A DNA stretch of 20,469 nucleotides from Prevotellaceae bacterium UBA1746 (GTDB taxonomy: Bacteria; Bacteroidota; Bacteroidia; Bacteroidales; Bacteroidaceae). How positions within the stretch are numbered: the first letter of the stretch is position 1; each line of letters opens with the position of its first letter. Under the pieces are notes generated by a model. That model saw only the letters and a program-made list of their open reading frames with translations, did no database searches and was not told the origin of the DNA. The translations under genes and the position numbers were made by a program. The stretch covers positions 1 to 20,469 of the forward strand of contig CAJPJR010000033.1 in the NCBI GenBank assembly GCA_905369775.1. Reading direction: 5' to 3'. This document shows, piece by piece, positions 1 to 7,577 of this stretch.

Positions 1-478
1 GGGCACGCAACAGGCGGTATTCGCCGCTCCACTTGCCGGATTTGAGTGGCAGTGCACTCAGTCTCTGCAAAATCTTACGAGCGGACGCTACGTCCTGCTT
101 GGTGGGATAGGCCCAATCATGGGGATGCAACGTTTTGGAAGCGTAGAGGTAATCGACGAGATCGCGCAAATAGGCGATGGTCGGAACGTCTCCACGCTGA
201 CGCGCGGTGTGAATGATGATGTTTTTCGACTGGGCGAAGTCTTCGGGCGACAACAAGGAGAGTTCGGCCAGCGCAGCATCGGCGTCTTCGAGCGAGATGC
301 CGCCACAGTAGTCGGCCCATTTGCGGATGCTGCCTTCGTAGAGCGAAGGACCCGACGCGGCGTCGTCGGCCGGGACGACCTTATAAATATAGTAGTTGGT
401 GACGGGATAAAAAACACAGGCCCACCCCACCCCGAAGGAGAGTATCAAGAGCAGGCTAAGGACGATAGATTTCTTCAT
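1..478 (-). CDS. Exported protein of unknown function, 3' part cut by window edge
   Basis: The frame opens at the ATG complementary to 476-478 and stays open for 159 codons to the window edge, so the C-terminal part is missing. The N-terminus (MKKSIVLSLLLILSFGVGWA, then Cys21) is a clear export signal. Cleavage before Cys21 would make it a lipoprotein, but the -3 residue is Gly, so ordinary signal peptidase I cleavage is also possible. The mature part begins CVFYPVTNYYIYKVV and is then rich in Ala, Leu, Asp and Glu, with helix-like stretches such as DADAALAELSLLSPEDF, which could be helical repeats. Its start lies inside the end of the upstream lipoprotein gene (23-base overlap, different frame), so the two are almost certainly co-transcribed and translationally coupled. 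I do not recognise a named family. I vaguely recall Bacteroidales exported proteins with a similar Cys-aromatic start but cannot confirm it. Confidence 0.75.
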   Translation of the reverse strand, partial: MKKSIVLSLLLILSFGVGWACVFYPVTNYYIYKVVPADDAASGPSLYEGSIRKWADYCGGISLEDADAALAELSLLSPEDFAQSKNIIIHTARQRGDVPTIAYLRDLVDYLYASKTLHPHDWAYPTKQDVASARKILQRLSALPLKSGKWSGEYRLLRA

Positions 479-1508
479 AACGTGAGGAGGTATGACGTTG
501 AATGTTTTTGGCATCAAGTGGATAGAGGATGACTTGCCGGTGCAGATCGGGACGTCGGCGCGAGAGTTCGGTGCGGACGGCGCGGATCTCGTCGAGGCGG
601 CTGTCGTGGACGAAGACGGAGTCGCCGGGTACGAGCAGCACATCCGACTCGCGGCTTCCGCCCACCACGGGACTCACATAGCGCGAGGAGATAACGACAT
701 AGGCATCGGAGCGCACGCGCCGATAGACGGTGGAGTCGTCGAGCCGTTCGGCGTAGAGCAGACCTTTGTAGCGACCGCCGCCCACGAGGCGCTGCCAATG
801 GTAGTCGGGATAGGCGGCACAGAGCGGCAGGGGATAGTCGGCGATGCCTCCAACGAAGGGTTTGACGTCGCGCAGGCGGAGGATGGGGTTGGGATTGTGC
901 ACATCGCGCGGGTCGCCGGTGTTGTAGAGCATCAAGACGCCGTAATCGACGGGGGGCGCGGCTTGACTGAGCTGGTGGAGCCGGATGGTGGCGGAGAGGC
1001 CGAGGCCGTGCGCGGTCAAGGTGGTGCGCAGGCGGCGCAATAAGGCGAAATAGGCCGAAGCCGTGCGCGCGGTCCAGTCGCAGTCGATCTGCACTTCGCG
1101 CACGTGGCTGTCGCAATCGTTGGTGATGCTCATTTGCTCGACGCGGCGCGCGATGCGGTCGGCCAGGGTGTCGAGCGAGGCCGGAGCGGCGTCGAGACAG
1201 GAGTTTACAATGAAGACCACGGGGACGATTTCGATGCCGCCGGGAACGGAATCGCGCCACTGCAAGGTGGCAACGGGCACGGGCTCGTCGGTGATTTGAT
1301 CGGGGGCGACGTCGAAATAGCGCAGATAGACTTTGCCGATGTGGTGCCGGCGCAAGAAGGCGCGTTCCTCGGGAGAGAACGTCAACACAGTGCGCCAATA
1401 ATAGACCGACGGCGCGGGACGCGGCACGGCCGGAGGCTGTTTGCGGCAGGAGGCAAAAAGCAGTACCACCCAACAACAGCAGACGAGGAGGGGGAAGAGA
1501 CGTTTCAT
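456..1508 (-). CDS. Lipoprotein with DUF3142-like barrel domain
   Basis: A 350-residue protein. The frame runs further upstream to 1718, but the ATG at 1508 gives a textbook lipoprotein signal (MKRLFPLLVCCCWVVLLFASC, Cys21 lipidated) and an exact promoter lies just before it, so I chose that start. After a Pro-rich linker (residues 25-34) comes a domain beginning YYWRTVLTFSPEERAFL. It has alternating beta-strand and helix segments: YLRYFDV near 61, IEIVPVVFIVN near 92-102, VREVQIDCDWTA near 136-147, LGLSATIRLHQL near 169-180, and VDYGVLMLYNTGD near 187-199. The strand ending in QIDCDW followed later by a LSATIRLHQL strand resembles DUF3142, a presumed TIM-barrel family related to glycoside hydrolases. 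That assignment is from memory. Asp142 and Asp144 are natural candidates for active-site acids. It probably acts at the cell surface or in the periplasm with the exported protein encoded next to it. Substrate unknown. Confidence 0.8.
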   Translation of the reverse strand: MKRLFPLLVCCCWVVLLFASCRKQPPAVPRPAPSVYYWRTVLTFSPEERAFLRRHHIGKVYLRYFDVAPDQITDEPVPVATLQWRDSVPGGIEIVPVVFIVNSCLDAAPASLDTLADRIARRVEQMSITNDCDSHVREVQIDCDWTARTASAYFALLRRLRTTLTAHGLGLSATIRLHQLSQAAPPVDYGVLMLYNTGDPRDVHNPNPILRLRDVKPFVGGIADYPLPLCAAYPDYHWQRLVGGGRYKGLLYAERLDDSTVYRRVRSDAYVVISSRYVSPVVGGSRESDVLLVPGDSVFVHDSRLDEIRAVRTELSRRRPDLHRQVILYPLDAKNIQRHTSSRYEEIYRP

Positions 1509-1513
1509 GCGCA

Positions 1514-1545
1514 CAAAATTAGACTTTCGACCGGAAGTGGACAAA
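1514..1545 (-). promoter_or_regulatory. Bacteroidota promoter of the lipoprotein operon
   Basis: On the minus strand TTTG (1545-1542) is followed by exactly 20 bases and then TAATTTTG (1521-1514), an exact match to the Bacteroidota housekeeping consensus TTTG / TAnnTTTG. Only five bases separate its last G from the ATG at 1508, so the transcript should start at or within a base or two of the start codon. Confidence 0.75.
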
Positions 1546-1739
1546 TGCCGGCTTTTGATTTTCCTGCGAATTACTATTTTTTTCGCGGATAGGACGAATT
1601 TGCGAAGCAGGAGTTGGCGAAACGCAGGATCAAGATAGGAGAATCGGAAAAACAACTGCACACAACAAGCATTTTTGCGCAGTAAAGTCGGCATTTCTCC
1701 GCCATTTGCACGACACAACTACAAATTCAGTCTATAAAG

Positions 1740-1771
1740 TTTGGCACAAAAGCGCGAAAGTCGTACATTTG
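1740..1771 (+). promoter_or_regulatory. Bacteroidota promoter of pflB
   Basis: TTTG at 1740-1743, exactly 20 bases, then TACATTTG at 1764-1771. Initiation would fall near 1777, leaving a leader of about 75 bases before the chosen pflB start at 1854. No clear regulator site was recognised in the leader. Confidence 0.8.
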
Positions 1772-1853
1772 TATCGCATGAGATAAAATAAATTATCACA
1801 TGCCGGACACGGTCCGTCCCCCCTACTATTCATCTTCAATAAATACCCGAACT

Positions 1854-4091
1854 ATGCAACTGACCGACATCGCCGGCAGCTTCGACGGAAACATTTGGAA
1901 AGATGAAGTCAACGTTCGCGACTTCATCCAGTTCAACTACACCCCTTATGAGGGCGACGACAGCTTCTTGGCTCCGCCCACCGAAAACACCCTCGCGCTT
2001 TGGGACAAGCTCAGCGAGATGTTCAAAGTGGAACGCGAGAAAGGACTCTACGACGTCGAAACGCGACTCCCGCAAAGTGTAACCACCTATGGTGCGGGCT
2101 ACATCGACAAGGACAAAGAGGTCGTTGTCGGTCTGCAAACGGACGCTCCGCTCAAACGCGGTATCTTCCCCAAAGGCGGTGTGCGCATGGTGGAAAATGC
2201 ACTCAAGGCCTACGGCTACGAGCTCGACGACTGGACGAAGGAGATCTTCACCAAATATCGCAAGACGCACAACGAAGGCGTATTCTCGGCCTACACGCCC
2301 GACATTCGCCGCTGCCGCAACAGCCACGTCATCACCGGTCTGCCCGACGCTTACGGCCGTGGTCGTATCATCGGTGACTATCGCCGCGTGGCTCTCTATG
2401 GCGTGAACAACCTCATCGAGGATAAGCAGAAGTTCTTGGCGCGTCTGGAGATTCAGGAGATGAATGACAAGACGATCCAGCTCCGCGAAGAGACAACAGA
2501 GCAGATCAATGCGCTGAAAGACCTCATCAAACTCGGTGAAGCTTACGGTTTCGACCTTTCTCGTCCCGCAGAGAATGCGCGCGAAGCAGTGCAATATGTT
2601 TACCTCGCTTACCTCGCAGCCATCAAGGACCAAGACGGTGCTGCCATGTCGATCGGCCGTGTTTCGACCTTCCTCGACATCTACATCGAACGCGATCTCC
2701 GCGCCGGCAAGCTCACGGAAGTGGAAGCACAGGAACTCATCGACCAGTTCGTGATGAAGCTCCGCATTGTGCGCTTCCTCCGCACTCCCGAATACAACGC
2801 GCTCTTCTCCGGCGACCCCGTTTGGGTGACCGAATCGATCGGCGGTATGGGCATGGACGGCCGCACGATGGTGACGAAAACCAGCTACCGCATCCTCCAC
2901 ACGCTCACCAACCTCGGACCGGCTCCCGAACCCAACCTCACGGTGCTCTGGTCGACTCGTCTGCCCGAAAACTGGAAGCGTTATTGCGCGAAGATGTCGA
3001 TCGCAACGTCGGCCATCCAGTACGAAAACGACGACCTCATGCGTCCCGACTACGGCGACGACTATGGTATCGCTTGCTGCGTGTCGCCCATGCGCATCGG
3101 TAAGCAAATGCAGTTCTTCGGCGCGCGTGCCAACTTGGCGAAGTGCTTGCTCTATGCCATCAACGGTGGCGTCGACGAAATGAACGGCAAGCAGATTTCG
3201 CCCCTCTTCCCGCCCATCACCGGCGAATACCTCGACTACGAAGAGGTGATGCAGAAGTTCGATCAGATGATGCAATGGCTGGCACGTGTTTACAGCAACG
3301 CGCTCCACATCATCCACTACATGCACGACAAGTATGCCTACGAGGCATTGGAAATGGCACTCCACGACGGGGACATTCTCCGCACTCGTGCCAGCGGCAT
3401 CGCCGGTATCTCGATCGTGGCCGACTCGTTGGCCGCTATCAAGTTCGGCAAGGTGCGCGTGATTCGCGACGAACGTGGTCTGGCGGTCGGCTTCGAACAG
3501 GAAGGCAGCTACGTGCCCTTCGGTAACAACGACGACGCTACCGACCAAATTGCGGTGGACATCACTAAGACGTTCATGAACTACATGCGTCAGCACGAAG
3601 GTTACCGCGATTCCGAACCCACGCAGTCGCTCCTCACCATCACCTCGAACGTGGTCTACGGCAAGAACACGGGAGCAACGCCTTGCGGACGCCCCGCCGG
3701 CGTACCCTTCGCCCCCGGTGCCAACCCCATGAACGGACGCGACACCAAGGGTGCGGTGGCTTCGCTTGCTTCTGTGGCAAAACTCCCCTTCCAGCACTCG
3801 CACGACGGCATCTCTTATACTTGGGCCATCTCCCCCGCCACGCTCGGTAAGGACGACGAGACGAAGATCAACAACCTCGTGGGTCTCATGGACGGTTACT
3901 TCACGCCCGACGGTGGTCAGCACCTCAACGTGAATGTCTTCGACCGCGATCTCCTCTACGATGCAATGGAACACCCCGAGAAGTACCCGCAGCTCACCAT
4001 CCGTGTTTCGGGCTACGCCGTGAACTTCATCAAGCTCACACGCGAACAACAACTCGACGTGATCTCGCGCACCATTAGCAGCAGCTGCTAA
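1854..4091 (+). CDS. pflB: Formate C-acetyltransferase (pyruvate formate-lyase)
   Basis: Cytoplasmic glycyl-radical enzyme converting pyruvate and CoA to formate and acetyl-CoA in anaerobic fermentation. The 745-residue product is close to the usual 750-760. The frame is open from 1800, but residues read from 1854 (MQLTDIAGSFDGNIWK, then EVNVRDFIQFNYTPYEGD) align with known N-termini, so 1854 is the preferred start. The catalytic cysteine pair is Cys408-Cys409 in IACCVSPM, followed by GKQMQFFGARANLAK as in E. coli. The radical-bearing Gly is Gly720 in RVSGYAV, about 25 residues from the C-terminus, with the usual EQQLDVISRT tail. All key elements are intact. Its activase gene pflA follows after a terminator-like hairpin. 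No focA formate channel gene lies beside it. Codon use is strongly biased and the antisense strand is open throughout, which suggests high expression. Confidence 0.98.
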   Translation: MQLTDIAGSFDGNIWKDEVNVRDFIQFNYTPYEGDDSFLAPPTENTLALWDKLSEMFKVEREKGLYDVETRLPQSVTTYGAGYIDKDKEVVVGLQTDAPLKRGIFPKGGVRMVENALKAYGYELDDWTKEIFTKYRKTHNEGVFSAYTPDIRRCRNSHVITGLPDAYGRGRIIGDYRRVALYGVNNLIEDKQKFLARLEIQEMNDKTIQLREETTEQINALKDLIKLGEAYGFDLSRPAENAREAVQYVYLAYLAAIKDQDGAAMSIGRVSTFLDIYIERDLRAGKLTEVEAQELIDQFVMKLRIVRFLRTPEYNALFSGDPVWVTESIGGMGMDGRTMVTKTSYRILHTLTNLGPAPEPNLTVLWSTRLPENWKRYCAKMSIATSAIQYENDDLMRPDYGDDYGIACCVSPMRIGKQMQFFGARANLAKCLLYAINGGVDEMNGKQISPLFPPITGEYLDYEEVMQKFDQMMQWLARVYSNALHIIHYMHDKYAYEALEMALHDGDILRTRASGIAGISIVADSLAAIKFGKVRVIRDERGLAVGFEQEGSYVPFGNNDDATDQIAVDITKTFMNYMRQHEGYRDSEPTQSLLTITSNVVYGKNTGATPCGRPAGVPFAPGANPMNGRDTKGAVASLASVAKLPFQHSHDGISYTWAISPATLGKDDETKINNLVGLMDGYFTPDGGQHLNVNVFDRDLLYDAMEHPEKYPQLTIRVSGYAVNFIKLTREQQLDVISRTISSSC

Positions 4092-4123
4092 TCCTACGCG
4101 CGTAGAATTCATCCCATAAAAGC

Positions 4124-4166
4124 AAGACACTCAGGAACTCCCCTTCGGACGGCTCCTGAGTGTCTT
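4124..4166 (+). terminator. Hairpin terminator after pflB
   Basis: A perfect 13-base stem (AAGACACTCAGGA at 4124-4136 with its complement at 4154-4166) and a 17-base loop, followed by CAGTTTTC. The T-tract is short, so some read-through into pflA is possible. That would give more PflB than PflA, as is usual for an enzyme and its activase. Confidence 0.75.
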
Positions 4167-4308
4167 CAGTTTTCAGGTGTGTGCTTGCTCGCAGATCTAC
4201 CCTTTTCGGTGAAAGTGCCGTACCACAAGCTCTCCTCCGGTTCTTCTCGCAGCGCGAACTCCAGCCCACACGCACTTCCCGCCTTCCGACCTAACAAACA
4301 AATTCTCT

Positions 4309-5061
4309 ATGACGTCAACCGATTCACCTATCATCGGACGCATCCACTCTCTCGAATCGATGGGCACCGTCGACGGCCCAGGCATTCGCTTCGTCACCTT
4401 CCTGCAAGGCTGCCCCATGCGTTGCAAGTTCTGTCACAATCCCGACACGTGGGACGTCGGTGCAAAAACCAAATACGAACTCACCCCCGAAGAATTGCTG
4501 CGCGAAGTTCGCAAGTACAAAAACTTCATCAAATCGGGCGGTGTCACCTGCACCGGCGGCGAACCGCTGATGCAAGCCGAGTTTGTCGAGGCCTTCTTCA
4601 ACCTCTGTCGTGCCGAAGGCATTCACACCGCGCTCGACACCGCCGGTTCTGTGTGGACGGAAGCCGCACGCCGTGCCGCGGCTGCAGCCGACCTCGTTCT
4701 TTATGACGTGAAAACGGTCGACGACTCCATTCACAAGGACTACATTGGCGTCACGCGCGACCACAACGCGCGTTTTCTCGACTACCTGCAAGAGATCGGT
4801 AAACCCGTTTGGTTGCGCCACGTCGTCGTTCCCGGCATCACCGACGACGACGCGCGCCTCAATGCCTTGGCCGAGTATCTCAAACCCTACACCGTCATCG
4901 AACGCATCGAAGTCCTCCCCTACCATACCATGGGTGCCTTCAAATACGCAAGCATGGGCTTGCCTTACCCGCTCGAAGGCGTAGAACCGCTCTCTGCTAA
5001 GCGCAAAGAAAATGCGAGAGCCATCTTTGCCCGACACCTCCCGGGTATCAAAATTCTTTGA
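4309..5061 (+). CDS. pflA: Pyruvate formate-lyase activating enzyme (radical SAM)
   Basis: A 250-residue radical SAM enzyme that uses a [4Fe-4S] cluster and S-adenosylmethionine to abstract hydrogen from the C-terminal Gly of PflB and switch it on. The cluster-binding CxxxCxxC is Cys35-Cys39-Cys42 in GCPMRCKFCHNPDTW. The SAM-binding GGE-type motif is in GGVTCTGGEPLMQ. The N-terminal SLESMGTVDGPGIRFVTFLQG and the later VWLRHVVVPGITDD and IEVLPYHTMG segments are all typical of PflA. Length is normal (E. coli about 246). The ATG at 4309 gives the family N-terminus. It sits 217 bases after pflB behind a hairpin. No clear separate promoter was found, so expression by read-through or a weak promoter is likely. 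Confidence 0.97.
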   Translation: MTSTDSPIIGRIHSLESMGTVDGPGIRFVTFLQGCPMRCKFCHNPDTWDVGAKTKYELTPEELLREVRKYKNFIKSGGVTCTGGEPLMQAEFVEAFFNLCRAEGIHTALDTAGSVWTEAARRAAAAADLVLYDVKTVDDSIHKDYIGVTRDHNARFLDYLQEIGKPVWLRHVVVPGITDDDARLNALAEYLKPYTVIERIEVLPYHTMGAFKYASMGLPYPLEGVEPLSAKRKENARAIFARHLPGIKIL

Positions 5062-5094
5062 TACACGCCCGACACTCGTCGCGGCCCACATCAA

Positions 5095-5136
5095 AAAGCG
5101 CTCCGTCGTCTCCCACGAGATACGACGGAGCGCTTT
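5095..5136. terminator. Bidirectional terminator between pflA and tRNA-Leu
   Basis: A perfect 15-base stem (AAAGCGCTCCGTCGT at 5095-5109 and its complement at 5122-5136) with a 12-base loop. It lies 33 bases after the pflA stop. Flanking A5 and T3 tracts let it act for pflA on the plus strand and, with TTTTT, as a backup for the convergent tRNA gene on the minus strand. Confidence 0.85.
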
Positions 5137-5157
5137 CCTCATTGATCCGAACGGTAC

Positions 5158-5194
5158 AAAAAAGAAACGCCCCACAATCTTCGATTGTGGAGCG
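5158..5194 (-). terminator. Terminator of tRNA-Leu
   Basis: On the minus strand the stem CCACAATC / GATTGTGG (5172-5179 with 5183-5190, loop of 3) is extended across one mismatch by three more pairs at 5168-5170 and 5192-5194. A run of T broken by one C follows (complement of 5158-5167). It starts 10 bases past the tRNA 3' end. Confidence 0.85.
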
Positions 5195-5204
5195 CTTGCT
5201 CTTG

Positions 5205-5286
5205 TACTCCGAGCCGGGGTCGAACCGGCACAGGTTTCCCTATCGGTGTTTGAGACCGACGCGTCTACCGATTCCGCCATCGGAGC
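5205..5286 (-). tRNA. tRNA-Leu (anticodon CAA)
   Basis: An 82-base class II tRNA folded by eye. Acceptor arm GCTCCGA / TCGGAGT with discriminator A73. D arm with GCG/CGC stem. Anticodon stem TCGGT/ACCGA with loop CTCAAAC, placing anticodon CAA at 5252-5250. Short variable arm AGG-GAAA-CCT. T arm GCCGG-TTCGACC-CCGGC. It reads UUG leucine codons. CCA is not encoded: the bases after A73 are CAAG. The first acceptor pair is G1-U72 rather than G-C. It stands alone with its own promoter and terminator. Confidence 0.95.
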
Positions 5287-5349
5287 AAATCTTCGGAGCC
5301 ACAGCGATCGACCGAGACAGTCGTACACTGTTTCACCGTGATTCTTTTG

Positions 5350-5381
5350 CAAAGGTAATATATTTTCGTGGCATGAACAAA
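5350..5381 (-). promoter_or_regulatory. Promoter of tRNA-Leu
   Basis: On the minus strand TTTG (5381-5378), exactly 20 bases, then TACCTTTG (5357-5350): an exact Bacteroidota promoter. Initiation near 5344 leaves a 5' leader of about 57 bases to be removed by RNase P. It lies back to back with the manC upstream region. Confidence 0.8.
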
Positions 5382-5472
5382 TTACAGGCTCAAAAACTCG
5401 CACTCCTTTTCGAAAAGTACCCTCTCTGCATTGATTTCAAGCAAAACACTCGCTCATTCGAAAGCGAAATTG

Positions 5473-5480
5473 TATATTCG
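5473..5480 (+). promoter_or_regulatory. Possible -7 element for manC
   Basis: TATATTCG differs from TAnnTTTG by one base and sits 25 bases before the preferred manC start at 5506. No TTTG-like -33 box is present at the right distance, so this is tentative. The same TTCG variant appears before the U32 gene (11147-11154). Confidence 0.35.
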
Positions 5481-5505
5481 CCCTTACAAAATAATGTCTC
5501 TTGCC

Positions 5506-6579
5506 ATGACAAACCACAACTATTGCATTCTGCTTGCGGGCGGCGTCGGGAAACGCCTCTGGCCCGTGAGCCGCGAACGGAAGCCGAAGCAATTCATCGA
5601 TTTCTTCGGCATCGGGAAAACACTTCTACAACTCACCTTCGAGCGTTTCGCGGCCTTCCTTCCCGTCGAACACATCTTTGTCTCCACCTTCACCCCCTAC
5701 GTTGACACCGTTCGCGAACAACTTCCGCAGTTGCCCCCGCAAAACATCCTGGCCGAGCCCACCCAGCTCTCCACCGCACCGGCCGCTGCCTGGGCCACTT
5801 GGCACATCGCCCGCTTCGACCCCGAAGCCTGTATCGTCGCCACCCCCGCCGACCAATTCATCACCGGCGAAAACCTCTTCGCCCGCGAAATCACCGCCGG
5901 ACTCGAATTTGTCAGCTCCCACAACACCTTCCTCGCCATGAGCGTGGCGGCTCACGCACCCAACACGGCCTACGGCTACATTCAAAAGGGCGAAGAACTC
6001 GGCGACCAACGCTTTTCTCTCAAAACCTTCACCGAAAAGCCGCCGCTCGATTTCGCCCGTCAGTTTGTGGCGAGTGGCGAATTCCTGTGGAACACCGGTC
6101 TCTTCCTTTGGAACGCACGCACCATGCTTCCCCTCGTCGGCCAACTCATCCCCGGACTCCCCGCAGCCGATGCGCCCCTTCCGGAGAATGAAAGCGAGAG
6201 CTCACTCTTGTCGCAGTGTTATCCCGCGGCCGAGCATTGCAGCCTCGACCACGTCGTGCTCAACAACGGGCACCCCACCGTCGTACAAGCCTGCACCTTC
6301 GGTTGGAAAGACGTGGGATCGTGGCCCGTCATGAAAGAAACCCTCCCCGCCAACGTCGACGGCAACACCACCATCGGCAGCAACGAAGTGCTCTTCCAAG
6401 GCACGCGCCAAACCCTCGTCAGCCTGCCCAAAGGCTACGGCGCAGTCATTCGCGGACTCGACGGCTATCTCGTCACCCTCCAAGACAACATGCTGCTCAT
6501 CACCCCCAACGAAGACGCCTCGCGCACCCGCCTCATCGCCGGCGAGGTACAAATGAAACTCGGCGAAAACTTCCTCTGA
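5506..6579 (+). CDS. manC: Mannose-1-phosphate guanylyltransferase
   Basis: Makes GDP-mannose from mannose 1-phosphate and GTP in the cytoplasm, the precursor of mannose and fucose in surface glycans. The 357-residue protein is a single nucleotidyltransferase domain without the C-terminal phosphomannose-isomerase domain of long ManC proteins. The nucleotide-binding signature GGVGKRLWPVSR is at 12-23 and KPKQF at 26-30. Further family elements are PADQFI, GYIQKGEEL, TFTEKP, WNTGLFLWN and GWKDVGSW. The start at 5506 (MTNHNYCILLAGG) fits the family. An in-frame ATG at 5494 would add MSLA, and the open frame further upstream is not family-like. It is a stand-alone gene with a strong terminator; no polysaccharide cluster is adjacent. 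Confidence 0.92.
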   Translation: MTNHNYCILLAGGVGKRLWPVSRERKPKQFIDFFGIGKTLLQLTFERFAAFLPVEHIFVSTFTPYVDTVREQLPQLPPQNILAEPTQLSTAPAAAWATWHIARFDPEACIVATPADQFITGENLFAREITAGLEFVSSHNTFLAMSVAAHAPNTAYGYIQKGEELGDQRFSLKTFTEKPPLDFARQFVASGEFLWNTGLFLWNARTMLPLVGQLIPGLPAADAPLPENESESSLLSQCYPAAEHCSLDHVVLNNGHPTVVQACTFGWKDVGSWPVMKETLPANVDGNTTIGSNEVLFQGTRQTLVSLPKGYGAVIRGLDGYLVTLQDNMLLITPNEDASRTRLIAGEVQMKLGENFL

Positions 6580-6598
6580 TCGTCTTTCGCCTGGACTC

Positions 6599-6645
6599 AA
6601 CACTCCCCTCTGCTGTCTGCACAACAGAGGGGAGTGTTCTTTTTT
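6599..6645 (+). terminator. Terminator of manC
   Basis: A perfect 14-base stem (AACACTCCCCTCTG at 6599-6612 and its complement at 6625-6638), followed by CTTTTTT. A further outer pairing GACTCAA / TTGAGTC (6594-6600 with 6647-6653) could extend it. It separates manC from the convergent nitroreductase gene. Confidence 0.93.
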
Positions 6646-6677
6646 ATTGAGTCGGCTGACTCGAGAAGCGTCGCAAC

Positions 6678-7403
6678 TCAAAGTCGGTGGTATTGTTCTT
6701 CGAAGGGCAAACGCACGCGCTCACCAAGCAGACGTCCCTCATCGCGAATGCCGCACGACACGATCATGTTCACCCGCGCCGCACGCGGCAAATCGAGCAC
6801 CTTCTTCACGCGAGCTGAATCGAAACCTTCCAGCGGACAGGTGTCGTAACCCGCTTCACTCATGGCCAACATGAAAGTCTGCACAGCCAGCGCACAACTC
6901 TTGTGCAGAACGGCCAACATCGCGCTTTCGGTGACTTCACGCGGCATCGGGCGGAAACAACCCACCACACATGAAATCAATTTACGACAAAGCCCCCACA
7001 CGCCGAAGCCGCGCGAATAGAGGAAAGGACAGATCTTTCGATAATACGCTTGTTGCAGACCGGCATACTTTTCCCACTTCTCTTGCGGGTACGTCTTGCG
7101 GATGTTCTCCACCGCCCCACTCAACACCTTCTCGGCATGGTCTTTCCACAGGTCGGGGCGCACGACGAACACCACCAACTGCTGCGCGGTCTTCACCGCC
7201 GCCTGGTCCATGCAGGCCGGCACGAGACGGTCTATCGTGGCACGGTCGGTCACATGGTAGGCCTCCCACAATTGCATGTTCGAACTCGTGGGCGCCAAGG
7301 TGGCCAAACGCACGCAGGCCTCCACACGGTCGGCGTCGATGGGTTTCGACGCATCATAATAACGCACCGCACGGCGGTGTTCGAGTATCTCTTGTAAGTT
7401 CAT
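6678..7403 (-). CDS. Nitroreductase family protein (FMN-dependent)
   Basis: A 241-residue flavoprotein of the nitroreductase fold, which uses FMN and NAD(P)H to reduce nitro groups, quinones or related substrates. The true substrate cannot be read from sequence. Visible family features are the N-terminal FMN-phosphate motif HRRAVRYYDASKPI, LATLAPTSSNMQLWEAY, a central ALAVQTFMLAMSEAGYDTCPLEGF segment, and the C-terminal VNMIVSCGIRDE ... ERVRLPFEEQ ending. The segment between about 100 and 150 (YRKICPFLYSRGFGVWGLCRKL) is a hydrophobic insertion seen in larger members. It lies 174 bases downstream of parC on the same strand. No promoter match was seen in that gap, so it may be read through from parC. 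Confidence 0.9.
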   Translation of the reverse strand: MNLQEILEHRRAVRYYDASKPIDADRVEACVRLATLAPTSSNMQLWEAYHVTDRATIDRLVPACMDQAAVKTAQQLVVFVVRPDLWKDHAEKVLSGAVENIRKTYPQEKWEKYAGLQQAYYRKICPFLYSRGFGVWGLCRKLISCVVGCFRPMPREVTESAMLAVLHKSCALAVQTFMLAMSEAGYDTCPLEGFDSARVKKVLDLPRAARVNMIVSCGIRDEGRLLGERVRLPFEEQYHRL

Positions 7404-7577
7404 CGTAATAATTGAATCTGTTCGTTGTATGTTGTTTGGAGGATCGGAGCGGGAGGCTCCTCACTTGCGTCGCCCCGAAGCCGAGTCCCCGACTGCACGC
7501 ACGCTCGATGCAACACGCGGTCGATCACTCGGTTCAAATTCCTCAAGAAGCATGCAGCTCCGTCACCCGCCGCTCCG

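Larger units (their letters stand above)
1509..1853. other. Divergent intergenic region between lipoprotein operon and pflB
   Basis: 345 bases without a gene. It holds the minus-strand lipoprotein promoter at 1514-1545 and the plus-strand pflB promoter at 1740-1771. The middle (about 1546-1739) is AT-richer than the coding regions and shows no convincing hairpin, repeat or small gene. The open frame upstream of the lipoprotein start in this stretch lacks family-like content and is not counted as coding. Confidence 0.6.

Noticed and set aside
4094..4105. 12-base palindrome CTACGCGCGTAG just after pflB
   Set aside because: Short, isolated and similar CG runs occur in coding DNA (for example near 11339). 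It is too weak to call a site, although it resembles the CG runs of the 10.5-kb element.
1836..4130. A 764-codon open frame antisense to the whole of pflB
   Set aside because: It mirrors pflB exactly in extent. It stays open because pflB avoids TTA, CTA and TCA codons in a high-GC, biased gene. The translation is His/Val/Glu-rich low-information sequence without family motifs.
4186..4206. TTG ... TACCCTTTTC as a pflA promoter
   Set aside because: The -7 box is one base out of phase with TAnnTTTG and there is no -33 box at the right distance.
5058..5705. A long plus-strand frame running through the terminators, tRNA-Leu and into manC
   Set aside because: It crosses two terminators and a tRNA gene and overlaps manC in another frame, so it is spurious.
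7446..7460. GGAGC-GGGAG-GCTCC hairpin in the parC-nitroreductase gap
   Set aside because: Five-base stem without a T-tract on the minus strand, so not a convincing terminator or regulatory element.
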